Origin: Botrytis cinerea B05.10
Lineage: Eukaryota; Ascomycota; Leotiomycetes; Helotiales; Sclerotiniaceae
Direction: 5' to 3'
Assembly (NCBI RefSeq): GCF_000143535.2
Contig: NC_037322.1
Location: 62,001 to 126,000, forward strand
Length of the DNA: 64,000 nucleotides
Translations under genes and position numbers: made by a program
Shown: piece by piece, positions 1 through 9,159 of the stretch
How the letters are laid out: every line of letters starts with the position of its first letter
How positions within the stretch are numbered: position 1 is the stretch's first letter
Notes under the pieces: model-generated
The model's database searches: none
Seen by the model: only the letters and a program-made list of their open reading frames with translations
Told to the model about the DNA's origin: nothing

Positions 1-1050
1 CTCCTCACGAGAGTCTATAACCTAGGGACAGGAAAGACAATAGGACAAGGAGCTGAAGTCAAAGAAGTTCCAAATCCTACCATCTCAGAACATGAAGTCC
101 TCGTCAAGGTTAATATCGTAGCCTTGAATGCAATCGACTACAAATACATCGATCTTCTGTCTCCAAAAAATAGCCGAATTGGTTGTGACTACGCTGGCGA
201 GGTGACACAAGTTGGAGCGAGTGCGAGAGGCAATTGGATGGTAGGAGATCGCATTGCTGGAATGGTGCACGGTGGTGTTTTTCGAGATCAAGGTGCTTTT
301 GCCGAATTCCTCAGCATCGACGGAGATCTCGCGTGGCACATACCAGAAGGGATGAAAGATGAAGATGCAGCAACATACGGAATCTCGGCAACAACAGCGA
401 TGTTGGCCCTAAACGTTCATTTGGAGGTTCCATGGGTGGATGAGACAGCAAAATCTGCTGAAACGAAGAACACCATTCTTATTTACTCGGGCTCCACCGC
501 TGTTGGGTTGTTTGCTATACAATTGGCAAAAGCTGCAGGTTACGAGGTTATAACAACAGCCTCCCCGAAATCACAAGACCTAGTGAAACGATATGGTGCT
601 GACGCAGTTTTCGACTATCGATCTTCAACTGCCATTGAGGAAATCAGAAAACAATTTCCTAACATTAGCAAAGCATTGGATTGCATTTCAGAAGGACCTT
701 CCTCTAACTTTTGTGCAGAGGTCATGAGGGGAAACAGCGGAAAAGTCGTTTTACTTTTGGACAACGGGAAATCCAAGGTACCCAAGGTAACCTATATCAA
801 TATCGTTATATTCACTGGGTTCGGGGTTGCATTCGAATGGCTGCCTCCAATCGGGCCCAAATTTCCGGCTAGTCCAGCAGACCGTGAGTCCCTGGCCCGC
901 TTTTACGCTATTCTACCATCAGTTCTCAAATCTTTAAAGGCTCCACCCGTTGAGTTTGTGAGGAAGAGTGGCTTTAATGGTATCTTTGAAGGCTTGAATC
1001 TAATTCGTGGTGGCAAGGTCTCGGGAAAGAAGTTGGTGGTGAAGATTTAA
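1..1050 (+). CDS. Medium-chain (zinc-type) reductase, 5' partial
   Basis: NAD(P)H-dependent oxidoreductase of the MDR superfamily, in the branch of fungal stand-alone enoyl reductases and ToxD/LovC-like proteins; its substrate is unknown. The frame is open from base 1 and has no ATG in the first 123 bases, so the N-terminus lies outside the window; 349 codons are present against about 350-370 for the family. Seen: a GroES-like part with IGCDYAGEVTQVG (about residues 60-72), the Rossmann motif YSGSTAVGLFAIQLAKAAG (about residues 162-180) followed by an NADPH-type region ending YGADAVFDYRS, and a normal C-terminus KVSGKKLVVKI. Catalytic-zinc cysteines typical of true alcohol dehydrogenases are not evident, which favours a reductase. 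No stop or frameshift is seen. It borders decayed relatives at 6205-6850, so it may be the survivor of a damaged metabolic locus. The family assignment is firm and the reaction is not. Confidence 0.85.
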   Translation, partial: LLTRVYNLGTGKTIGQGAEVKEVPNPTISEHEVLVKVNIVALNAIDYKYIDLLSPKNSRIGCDYAGEVTQVGASARGNWMVGDRIAGMVHGGVFRDQGAFAEFLSIDGDLAWHIPEGMKDEDAATYGISATTAMLALNVHLEVPWVDETAKSAETKNTILIYSGSTAVGLFAIQLAKAAGYEVITTASPKSQDLVKRYGADAVFDYRSSTAIEEIRKQFPNISKALDCISEGPSSNFCAEVMRGNSGKVVLLLDNGKSKVPKVTYINIVIFTGFGVAFEWLPPIGPKFPASPADRESLARFYAILPSVLKSLKAPPVEFVRKSGFNGIFEGLNLIRGGKVSGKKLVVKI

Positions 1051-1542
1051 TATAGAATGAAGCTGGTGGTTGTTAACCACTCTAAGGGCTGGTTTGGATA
1101 TAAAAATCCGCACTGAATCCGCTGAACAATCTGCTCTTTTTGAAAACAGATCTTGAATTTATTTTTGAATATAAAGAGCTTTCAAAAACACGGATTTTGT
1201 AAAAGTTCTGGGCCCTGCTCACCGCACACCGTGATGTTTTGTGACATAATTCCTGCAAAATTCATGTTTTTCTATGGTGTGCGCGGAAACACGTGACCAA
1301 ACGACATTAGTATTTGTAGCTCCTCTTTTTCGTAGATCTAAATTCTATTGTCTTTTTCCCTTCTTACCTTGACCCCTATATTATATTATAACTCAAGTGC
1401 GTTCTCATATCTTACTATTATTATATAGTGATTCACCCTCAGTGACTAGATATAGCTATTAGATTGACTATGATTTATATAAAGGCTTTTCTTATATGAT
1501 CTTTATTTCTTCTATTCTTTTATTATATATACTAGAATATTA
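1051..1542. other. Gene-free flank with possible MITE remnant
   Basis: No gene is seen. The first 250 bases have normal composition and then the sequence becomes AT-rich. A GC-rich inverted pair (CCGCACACC near 1220 and GGTGTGCGCGG near 1276) could fold. GGCTGGTTTGG near 1088 and its loose inverse near 1310 resemble ends of a small hAT-like element, but the match is too short to call. Confidence 0.3.
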
Positions 1543-2305
1543 ATATGATTTATTAATATACGACTTACATTAATTACTATATAACTCACTTCGAAAATCA
1601 CCTAAATCAAGCTTTTTAAAGTATTTAGATTTTAATAATTAAATATTATTTCAATAACAACTCTTATATTAATTCAAAAAAAAATTTCAAAAAAATTAAA
1701 TTTTTTATATTATTTATATAAATAAATATAATAATAATGTAGTTTATCAATGCGTATATTATATCAATATATATATCATTTCAAAATACATCAAAATTAA
1801 ACCTTTTTTAATATTCTTATTTTAATAATTAATTATTATTTTAGAAAAAAGAAAAGAATGTTCAATAATAATAAGAAATTAGCTTTTTATAAATTTAGTT
1901 TTTATATGAATATTCCTATTACATCTGAGAAAAAGTGAAAATTGTTACGATTTTCATTAAAAAATAGTTATTTCTATAATAACTACTTTATAAATCAAGT
2001 TTTTCTTAAAATTAATTAGATTTTTATAATTCATATATAATTAAATATTTTATATTAAATTTTCAGAAATTTTAATCTATAAATAAAAAAAGTACACAAT
2101 TATATACAAACGAATTTTGTATATAAAATGAGTAGTGCACATATTAATATAATACATGCACTGATAAACTATATTATAATAATCTTCTTATAAAATTGAA
2201 TTATGTTAGTGAATTAAGAAAGTATACAATTACATGTAGACGAATTTTAAACATATTTTAAAGTAGACTATACATGAATATGAGCTATATATAAATAAAC
2301 TACGT
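1543..2305. mobile_element. Outer MITE, pogo-type ends, split by a second MITE
   Basis: The left end ATATGATT followed by TATTAATATACGACTTA, and the right end (read inverted) ACGTAGTT followed by TATTTATATATAGCTCA, match the tip-plus-17-mer layout of the other MITEs here. The left interior (CTTCGAAAATCACC, AAATCAAGCTTT) aligns with the MITE at 7299. A TA precedes the left end and TG follows the right end (a mutated TA is likely). The second MITE occupies 1737-2174, so the host copy is about 323 bp. It has no coding capacity. The decayed ends make the outer limits approximate. Confidence 0.55.
1737..2174. mobile_element. MITE (438 bp) nested in another MITE
   Basis: Left end ATGTAGTT then two 17-mers beginning TATCA; the right end is the inverse, ATATAGTT then TATCAGTGCATGTATTA and TATTAATATGTGCACTA. 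The element is flanked by TA on both sides (1735-1736 and 2175-2176), as expected for Tc1/mariner/pogo insertion. It is very AT-rich, apparently RIP-affected, and has no ORF. Length and ends match the copies at 7299-7738 and 41095-41532. Confidence 0.7.
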
Positions 2306-2531
2306 TGTATGATTATTATAATTATTAATATAAAATTATTAAAACTTTCTAATAAATAATCCAAATCATTATATATGTAAAAACGTTTCTACTTTATTTT
2401 TAAATATTTTATTAAGACTTTGTATAGACTTTTAATTGAAAAACTTTACATTAGCGATAATCCACTTTATTATTAACTTATAAAAGTGTAAAGTATTTCA
2501 AATACTTCTGAAATAGCGAATCTAATATATA

Positions 2532-2578
2532 ACGTAACGTATGGGGAACTCGGACATATGGGGAACTCGGACACTTTT
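2532..2578 (+). repeat. Left TIR of Fot1-like element
   Basis: 47 bp, perfectly inverted at 4339-4385. It contains two tandem 17-mers differing only in the last base, a plausible double binding site for the transposase helix-turn-helix region. An ATG lies in the first 17-mer (2541) and opens the reading frame before the likely true start. Confidence 0.9.
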
Positions 2579-2615
2579 AGCCCATCACCAACTTGAAACC
2601 GCAATAACTTTTATT

Positions 2616-4334
2616 ATGCATACCCAATCACCTTCTACATCTGCTCAAATTGAAGAGAAGCTTCAAAAGGCTATAATTTCACTTCAATTGAAAGAATTTA
2701 AATCAATTAGAAAGGCTGCAGAGCATTTTGAAGTCCCTAAGTCTACCCTAGCTGATAGGCTGGCTGGGAAGAAAACACGTTCCCAAACCCACGAAATGGC
2801 TCAAATTCTTTCAAACGCAGAAGAAAATACTCTTGTACGATGGATTTCACGACTTACCATCACTGGATTCCCTGCTACACCTATGTTGGTGAAGGAAATG
2901 GCCGACGAAATTCGTCTTCGACGCGTTCGGGTCGCGTCATCTCGAAATCCTACCTCGACAGAAATTCCACCTATAGGCCACGAATGGATCTATAGATTCC
3001 AAAAACGACATCCAGAACTTAAAACATGCTATTCACGTCAATTAGAGTCTAATCGGGCTAAAGAAGCAACTCCGGAGAATATTCAGGCTTGGTTTGACGC
3101 GTTTCGCACGCGTCTCATTGAGCGAAAGTATGAATTAGATGATATGTATAATATGGATGAAACCGGATTTGGAGTTGGAAGTACTCAAAGTACGCGCATT
3201 ATAGTCGATTCTACTCAGAAGTCGAATTGGAAAGTTACAGCTGGCAAGCAAGAATGGATAACTGCATTTGAATGTATCAATGCAGCTGGAAATGCTCTAT
3301 CACCTATGGTCATTTTCAAGGCTCAGAATACGAATTCTGCATGGATTCCAAAGGACACACCTCAAAGCTGGCAGTTCTCTACTAGTACAAATGGATGGAC
3401 CTCAAATAGCCATGGATTAGAATGGTTAAAAAGGGTTTTCGAACCAGAATCCAAGAAAGTGTCAGGTGACCGACCTCGACTTTTGATCATGGATGGCCAT
3501 TCAAGCCATATTACAGGTAGCTTTATTGCTTTCTGTATAGATAATGATATCGATTTACTTATATTACCTCCTCATTGCTCTCACTTGCTTCAGCCACTTG
3601 ATATTGCGGTGTATGGGCCAATGAAACGATATCATGCTTTAGAGGTCGATCGATATTCTCGAGCTGGTGTAAAGCGAATCCAAAGAGCTGAATGGGTAGA
3701 ACTCTTTCAAAATATCAGAAAAAAAGCATTGAATTCTTCTAATATTAAAGCTGGCTGGAGAGGAGCTGGTTTAGTACCTTTTGCCCCACGAAAAGTACTC
3801 GATTCATTACCATTTAACTCCTCCCAGCAACCTTCTACTCCACAAATGAGAACCCCCAATCAAGACCTAGACTTGTCTATACTCAGGAGTTCTCCTCCAG
3901 ATGGAACAGAACTAAGGCAAGCAAATCAGATCTTTAATACAGCTCTAGCAAGCAGTGGTTCTCCTGCATCGCCAACTCGTCGATATGCCAAGAGAATGAC
4001 TAGGCTTGTAGAATCTCAAAATGCTGAGATAGCCCTACTTCGGAAACAGCTCTCTGATGCTCAGGAGGTAATTGAGACTCGAAAGAAGAGAACTAAAGGC
4101 AAAAGAGTCAAATTACAAGGTCAATTTGTCTTTAGTACTAAGGAAGTATTGAAAATGGTACGTGAGGCGGAGGAAAAACCGAAGGAGAAAAAGCCACGAG
4201 GACGGCCACGCAAACGCCCAATTGAAGAATCAGAAGAAGAGATTGAAGAAGAAGAGCTAGAGAATAGTTCAAGTGATTCGGAATTGGAATTGGAGGATTG
4301 TGTGGCTCGTAGAACAAGATCGCGTGTAGAATAA
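2616..4334 (+). CDS. Fot1/pogo-type transposase, copy 1
   Basis: DDE transposase that cuts its own 47-bp TIRs and inserts at TA. I place the start at ATG 2616 (572 aa, MHTQSP), because the in-frame ATG at 2541 lies inside the TIR; from 2541 it would be 597 aa. In the longer numbering: a psq-type helix-turn-helix (SIRKAAEHFEVPKSTLADRL, about 53-72), a CENP-B-type second DNA-binding domain (about 90-165, ending HEWIYRFQKRHPELK), then the catalytic triad D206 (NMDETGFG), D318 (IMDGHSSH) and D354 (LQPLD). The spacing is DD35D, the Fot1 signature. The C-terminus has an AT-hook (RGRPRKRP, 553-560) and an acidic tail. There are no internal stops and all key residues are present, so it is probably active. 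No introns are seen. Confidence 0.93.
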   Translation: MHTQSPSTSAQIEEKLQKAIISLQLKEFKSIRKAAEHFEVPKSTLADRLAGKKTRSQTHEMAQILSNAEENTLVRWISRLTITGFPATPMLVKEMADEIRLRRVRVASSRNPTSTEIPPIGHEWIYRFQKRHPELKTCYSRQLESNRAKEATPENIQAWFDAFRTRLIERKYELDDMYNMDETGFGVGSTQSTRIIVDSTQKSNWKVTAGKQEWITAFECINAAGNALSPMVIFKAQNTNSAWIPKDTPQSWQFSTSTNGWTSNSHGLEWLKRVFEPESKKVSGDRPRLLIMDGHSSHITGSFIAFCIDNDIDLLILPPHCSHLLQPLDIAVYGPMKRYHALEVDRYSRAGVKRIQRAEWVELFQNIRKKALNSSNIKAGWRGAGLVPFAPRKVLDSLPFNSSQQPSTPQMRTPNQDLDLSILRSSPPDGTELRQANQIFNTALASSGSPASPTRRYAKRMTRLVESQNAEIALLRKQLSDAQEVIETRKKRTKGKRVKLQGQFVFSTKEVLKMVREAEEKPKEKKPRGRPRKRPIEESEEEIEEEELENSSSDSELELEDCVARRTRSRVE

Positions 4335-4387
4335 TTGAAAAAGTGTCCGAGTTCCCCATATGTCCGAGTTCCCCATACGTTACGTTA

Positions 4388-4587
4388 CTTAATTAAATAA
4401 TTACTTTCTTAATACTCACTCCTATTTTATATAAACCAATTCGATATATATTAATCAAAAAGGAGCTAGTAATCCTATAAATATAGAAACTCTATCAATA
4501 TAAAATACTAAAGATATAATAGTTGTAATAAAACCAATTATCAAAATTGAATTCAAAGTATAATTATCCCCATTTAAACACAAATAA
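4388..4587. other. AT-rich spacer
   Basis: Decayed AT-rich DNA between the Fot1-like element and the CTAG-bounded repeat; nothing recognisable. Confidence 0.5.
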
Positions 4588-5150
4588 ACTAGTCGTCGGG
4601 GAAAATGAATTTTTCGGATTGTGGATTCATAATAGCTTTTTTTATTTTTTTCTTATTTTAAGATATATAAAATTTTGATTTTATTTCTTTAATCTTTATA
4701 GGGGCAAGCCCCCAAGCCCCCGATCCTTGCTACGCTCGAGATTTATAAACTTCACTAACCTCTCGCTTCTAGCTCGTATAAAGACATCGAAAATATAATT
4801 AAACTTTAAAGCCTCAAAACCTTAAAACCTTATGAATCTCATAAATCTCTTTATAAATCCCTTCTTAATTCTCTTCCTAATTTCTCTTTCTAATTTCTCT
4901 TCTTATTCTCTTCCTAATTCTCTTTCTAATTCTCTTCCTAATTCTCTTTCTAATTCTCTTTCTAATTCTCTTTCTAATTCTCTTTCTAATTCTCTTTCTA
5001 ATTCTCTTTCTAATTCTCTTTCTAATTGTCTTTCTAATTGTCTTCTCTTATTCTCTTCTTTTATTCTTTTTCTTATTCTCTTTCTAATTCTCCTTCTTCA
5101 TTCTTTTCCTAATTCTCACTTACATAACCTAACAGCTTATTAATCAAGAA
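4588..5150. repeat. Unclassified dispersed repeat, copy A, with pyrimidine tail
   Basis: It begins ACTAGTCGTCGGGG, continues through an AT tract to a GC-rich core (4702-4744, containing AGCCCCCAAGCCCCCGATCC and GCTACGCTCGAG), and then runs on with TTATAAACTT and an AT-rich stretch ending in a pyrimidine tail. The same order recurs at 12021-12660. The tail (about 4860-5130) is a 12-bp minisatellite of the form TCTCTTTCTAAT. It has no ORF; the apparent 103-codon frame over the tail is just the repeat. Read inverted, the left end finishes CTAG followed by T, as Helitron 3' ends do, but no RepHel gene is present. Confidence 0.6.
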
Positions 5151-5619
5151 TATCGAGATTTCAATCTAATAATTGATTGGATTTATAATAAAATATCTAT
5201 ATTGATATATAACTTCACAATTAGAATTTAAAAAATAACAAAAATAATATATTTGAAAAGTGTATAACAAATTCTTATAGAATATATTTTTAATAATAAT
5301 TTATATATTTTCAAAAAATTATATATTAAATTGAAATTGTTTTATAATAATTTAGCCTTTTCATTAATTAAAAAAATCCTATTTTAATGTTAATGTATTA
5401 TTTATAACCAATTAAAAAGGACTTTATAAATCTGCAAATATGAAAATAGTCTACTATATAGATATATGATTACATAATACATAAGTACATTTCCACTCCG
5501 TTTGATTCTACAAATTCATAAATTTATCAAAGTTTTTTTTGTATTAACGAAGCGGCCGCTTTGTTAACCACTGATTCTGTCATCACAGGGTTGATATCTC
5601 TCGGTACCCTGTTAATGCC
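5151..5619. other. AT-rich gene-free stretch
   Basis: Mostly AT-rich, with composition recovering near 5550 (AAGCGGCCGCTTTG). No gene or element end is recognised. Confidence 0.5.
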
Positions 5620-6205
5620 CAATGTTTCTCTTTATTATGAGTCTTTGCTCTAAGCATACTAAATCTCTAATGAAGCCACTCGCCACTGGTTTGAATCAGA
5701 GGACTTCTAAGACCAACCAACGGTGTTTGTTTATGCGATCTTTGCAAATAGGCAAATGAATATCGAGTCTTCATAGTTTAGCCTTAAGGTGGTGAAACAC
5801 GCTGAAGGCTAGAGTGAAGAAGCCTATTTGTCAACAGCGAAATTCCATCCCCAATATTTACAATCGCGTGTCCAGCTCTTGGCTCAACATCCTCCCACCT
5901 ATCTCTTCCTTTCATCAAAACTTGAAGTCCAGGTCGCTTGGTAAACAAGATTGTCAAGCTACCAAGATCTATGTGTGGTGTTCCGGAAGCACCGCGCTCA
6001 TCGAAAGGTTGGGAACGGTACTTTAGTGATCTAAGAATGCAAGGCGATGGTTGATTTATGCTGTGAAATTCTTTGAGCTTTCCACAAACTTCGAGTCGTA
6101 GGGCTAGTGTCAAGGCTTTATGAATCTAAATCTGACTTCCTGCATTTCCTGCATGTACTCTTTCAACAAAGGTATATTCTCGTCGGAAGTAGGACGTCAG
6201 AGACA
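5620..6205 (-). pseudogene. 2-oxoglutarate/Fe(II) oxygenase remnant (isopenicillin-N-synthase-like)
   Basis: Broken gene for a 2OG-Fe(II) dioxygenase, a family that hydroxylates or cyclises small molecules in secondary metabolism. Reading the minus strand: LLKEYMQEMQE (near 6165), a stretch aligning with the family's LRxLxYP region, then PHIDLGSLTILF (the H-x-D iron ligands), GLQVLMKGRDRWEDVEP, GHAIVNIGD and LLTNRLLHSSLQRVSPP (distal iron-binding His). After two TAA stops comes the typical MKTRYSFAYLQR...SGEW end. The N-terminal DIOX_N third is missing, replaced by reductase sequence. Several stops and at least one frameshift are present. The best-preserved stretch is 5784-6113. The family call rests on several ordered motifs and is fairly secure. 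Confidence 0.7.
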
Positions 6206-6850
6206 TGGCTCATCGCCAAGACCCAAAACTCTGTGGCAGTTGAATTGTCGTAGATGAGGAGATATTCCTTTTCGGAGGAGAGAGATGTTTTTGCTAGGAG
6301 GGAGAGCTTGAGGGATTGATATAGGCTTTGGCTGATGCTAGTGAGGTGTTAGAATTGGTTTACATATCTGGAGAGAATTCATTTACGTAGAAAGTCCAAC
6401 ACCAAGGGTCGAGGCTTCTTCAAAGCTTATGTTGTTTGGGATTTTAATATGATGATGTGAATGGGATATTGCTTGAATCGATAGACTTTAAACGCACCTC
6501 CTTGAGAAACCCGGCAACTCTGTCTCCCTTTTTGAATCTTTTTGTGACCTTACTTCTGACTTTCGTCAACGATTTTAGCGTAGTCACAACCAATCCGTGT
6601 CAATAATGCCATGGAGCTTTCTCTTCCTCTAACATGGAGCTTTAGGTACTCACTCTACATCTCGGAGGTGCAACGAAGTCAATGTGCTTCCAATCAGTTG
6701 GATTGAGCGTAATTACTTCTGTCTTGACGATGATATAGCCATCTCGAAGCTTGTGAACTATAATATCGGCCGCCTTGGCCTCGCCCGACTTTTCAACAAC
6801 TATTGCCTGATTCTTGGACACCTTGAGAAGCTTGAGAGGTCAAACCTATA
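6205..6850 (-). pseudogene. Medium-chain reductase (ToxD/LovC-like) remnant, N-terminal half
   Basis: On the minus strand, exon-like sequence at about 6845-6655 reads KNQAIVVEKSGEAK, then YIIVKTEVITLNPTDWKHID and VAPP, the start of an MDR enoyl-reductase-like protein. It is followed by GTGAGT (an old donor). Further on come IGCDYAKIVDE, SKVTKRFKKGDRVAGF in a shifted frame, then NISFEEASTLGVGLST (near 6410) and the cofactor-loop relic LLIYDNSTATEF (near 6245), where GGSTATG is expected. Stops and frameshifts break it, and it runs directly into the oxygenase remnant, so a deletion probably fused the two dead genes. It belongs to the same broad family as the gene at 1-1050. Confidence 0.68.
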
Positions 6851-7066
6851 ATCCAAGTTATTGATCTATTTAGGAAATGTTAAAGAACGACCAACGACCT
6901 CACCCTTCAATTTCAGTGGTTCGATCAATGGTGCATTATCAAGCCATGACTGATAATTATGGAAACGAATCGTACAAAATTTGACAATGACGATTGACTG
7001 CAACGAGTTCTTTCATTGATTACTCTAGCTCCCGTCTATTACGGTATGTAGAGTGAGGTGCCATAA
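6851..7066. other. Short gene-free spacer
   Basis: Normal composition; likely the former promoter side of the reductase remnant. No feature is recognised. Confidence 0.4.
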
Positions 7067-7068
7067 TA

Positions 7069-7178
7069 AGTGTTCGACCTGGTGCGTGTCCGTCCACTTA
7101 ATTCAGCCAACCAGAGCCCTAGATATCAGGCTTTGAGTGAGCTAATTGGTTTCTTGCGCACCTACCAGGTCGAACACT
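7069..7178. mobile_element. Small MITE (110 bp) with TA target duplication
   Basis: Inverted ends AGTGTTCGACCTGGT at the left and ACCAGGTCGAACACT at the right, flanked by TA at 7067-7068 and 7179-7180. The 80-bp interior has normal base composition and no ORF. The ends are unrelated to the 17-mer family, so this is a separate Tc1/mariner-type non-autonomous element. Confidence 0.7.
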
Positions 7179-7298
7179 TATATTACCCCAATATAAAACC
7201 TTAATGGGCTCGGAGAAACAAACTATCCTTCTACTCATTTCGAATTTAAAGTCGGAAGAAAAATTGTCCCGGTCGAGGATTAATTTTTTGATGTAGTA

Positions 7299-7738
7299 AT
7301 GTAGTTTATCAGCATATGGCCTATATCAGTATATGGCCCATTTCGAAAATCATCTAAATCAAGCTTTCTAAAATATTCATATTTTAATAACTAATTAATA
7401 TTTTTTGAAAACAAAAGTGTAATTAGTAATATTAAAAATTCAAATATTCAAAAATATAGTTTTTACTTTTATACCTTTATTATATCAAAAAAATAAATGA
7501 AATTGTTATAATTTTCGTTACAAAAAAATTATTTTTATAATAATTATTATATAAAATTAGATTTTTAAAAATTGATTAGAAATTCTTATTATTTATATGA
7601 ATAATTATAATATTTTTTTTAAAAAAAATCAAATTATATTAATAAATAAAGAAAATGCACAATTACACACAAACAAATTTTGTATGTATTTTGAGATGGG
7701 CCACATGATGATATGAGCCACATGCTGATAAACTACGT
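7299..7738. mobile_element. MITE (440 bp), pogo-type ends with doubled 17-mers
   Basis: Flanked by TA (7297-7298, 7739-7740). The right end, read inverted, is ACGTAGTT, TATCAGCATGTGGCTCA, TATCATCATGTGGCCCA. The left end is ATGTAGTT with two closely matching 17-mers. The interior is AT-rich with no ORF. It is the best-preserved copy of the family also seen at 1543, 1737, 10213 and 41095. Confidence 0.78.
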
Positions 7739-7740
7739 TA

Positions 7741-8236
7741 AGCTACATTTAGAATCTTTGTCAGGGAAAGATGCTGTCAACAAAGTGAACTTTTGCTTGG
7801 AAATCCAGGTCTTCTCAGGCTCATCGACTATGTCCACAGACTACTGTAACCTCAACAAAATTCGTACGAAATCGAATCTTCGTATGAACTCAACAACTTT
7901 TATAAATGATTATAAATTATTATTTCAATGCATCTCTTTCAAAACTTAATATTTCTGTAAATAAATAATCATATTATATAATCAAAAAGAATTTATAATA
8001 CTAAAAGATCTCTGAATAGAATTATCTCTAATTATATTGTATGATGAGGGAGGATATTAATACTTTGATTTTAATTGAATAATAATCTTTATATATTGAA
8101 TATCTTAGTAAATTTTAGATTTATGGAATTTGATTTAATTAAATTTAATTACGTAATAATCTTATAGTTTTAGTTTCATTAATTGATATTATATATATAA
8201 TTAAAACAGAATGTTTTTTCGAAATCAATTTCTATA
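7741..8236. other. Gene-free stretch
   Basis: About 150 bases of normal composition adjoin the MITE and then AT-rich DNA follows. A 78-codon frame beginning at 7713 crosses the MITE border and is not credible. Confidence 0.4.
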
Positions 8237-8632
8237 ACGTGATTTATCATCGAGCGGACCACTTTCAAAATGCACTAAAAATAAGCTTTTTCTAATATAA
8301 ATATATTTTAATAATGAATCATTATTCTTTAAAATAAAAAGAATATTATAAAGTAATAGAAAATTAGCTTTTTATTAGTGTAGTTTTTATATAAATAATT
8401 TTATTATATTCAAAAAAAAAGTCAAGATTTTCGTTATAAAAAACTATTTTAATAATAACTAATATATTAAATCAAATTTCTAATAAATAATATAAATATT
8501 CAATAATTTATATAAATAACTATAATATTTATTAATAAAAATTGAATTATATCAATAAATAAAGAATGTACACGGTCACGCACAGACGAAATTATATGTA
8601 TTTAGAGTGGTCCACTCGATGATAAATCACGT
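8237..8632. mobile_element. MITE (396 bp) with ends like the intact pogo element at 25514
   Basis: Left end ACGTGATT TATCATCGAGCGGACCA and right inverse ACGTGATT TATCATCGAGTGGACCA, flanked by TA (8235-8236, 8633-8634). The 17-mer is close to TATCACCGAGTGGATCA of the intact element at 25514-27365, but only one copy is present per end. This suggests mobilisation by that transposase or a relative. No ORF. Confidence 0.72.
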
Positions 8633-9159
8633 TATCAAAATTAAGCGAATTTTATAACTTTTGAATTCTTTTCATTTCAAAGTCTTTTTTAAATGAGACA
8701 AATGTTAATAAAAATAATCGATCCTCTATTTATTAATACTTCAATAGAATTTTCAAATTTGGGATTTTGATATCATTAAAACAATGAATTGACTTTTTAA
8801 TTGTATTTTGAATAAGATGAGTTTTGACGTAAAAAGGTCATTCGCGTGAACTTAACACATAGTATAGTATGTTCTCCACTCTATTCATCGACTATGTTCT
8901 ATCACTCAATGAGGAAAAATCATTGTAATTGTTCTCTATTACTCATTAGGTTGCTAATCAAATGGAATTAGATTGAGGATAGCATGTCTAAAATTACAAT
9001 TTGCTCTTCAAAAATAGTTTCTTAATTATCAGTACGCGGGACACTTAAATAGTACAAGTTGTCCATCCTTCCTTCTTTTCTTCTCCTTCAATAGTTCTAA
9101 TTCCATGCAAAACCATCATAATCTATCTTCTCATCCAGTCTCTGTCGCCATTCATCGAA
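8633..9159. other. Former upstream region of hydratase pseudogene
   Basis: AT-rich at first and nearer normal composition after about 8850. No gene is seen; probably the old promoter of the hydratase gene that follows. Confidence 0.4.

Larger units (their letters stand above)
2532..4385 (+). mobile_element. Fot1/pogo-type DNA transposon, copy 1 (1854 bp)
   Basis: Complete cut-and-paste element of the Tc1/mariner superfamily, pogo/Fot1 branch. It has perfect 47-bp terminal inverted repeats (2532-2578 and 4339-4385), a TA target duplication (2530-2531, 4386-4387) and one transposase ORF. Each TIR is ACGTAACGT followed by the tandem 17-mers ATGGGGAACTCGGACAT and ATGGGGAACTCGGACAC and TTTT. Two more copies of the same length lie at 29864-31717 and 36806-38659; they encode the same protein and by eye show the same bases. 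The element lacks the C-to-T decay seen all around it, so it arrived after RIP of its surroundings or has escaped it. Confidence 0.95.

Noticed and set aside
1084..1310. Possible hAT-like MITE (GGCTGGTTTGG end)
   Set aside because: Opposite end matches for only a few bases and no 8-bp target duplication can be seen.
4138..4359. 73-codon frame antisense to the Fot1-like transposase (also in copies 2 and 3)
   Set aside because: Starts in the TIR and mirrors the acidic tail and AT-hook coding; present in all copies only because the copies are identical.
4832..5143. 103-codon Ser/Asn/Leu repeat frame
   Set aside because: It is the pyrimidine minisatellite tail of the dispersed repeat; no initiation context and no counterpart frame in the second copy.
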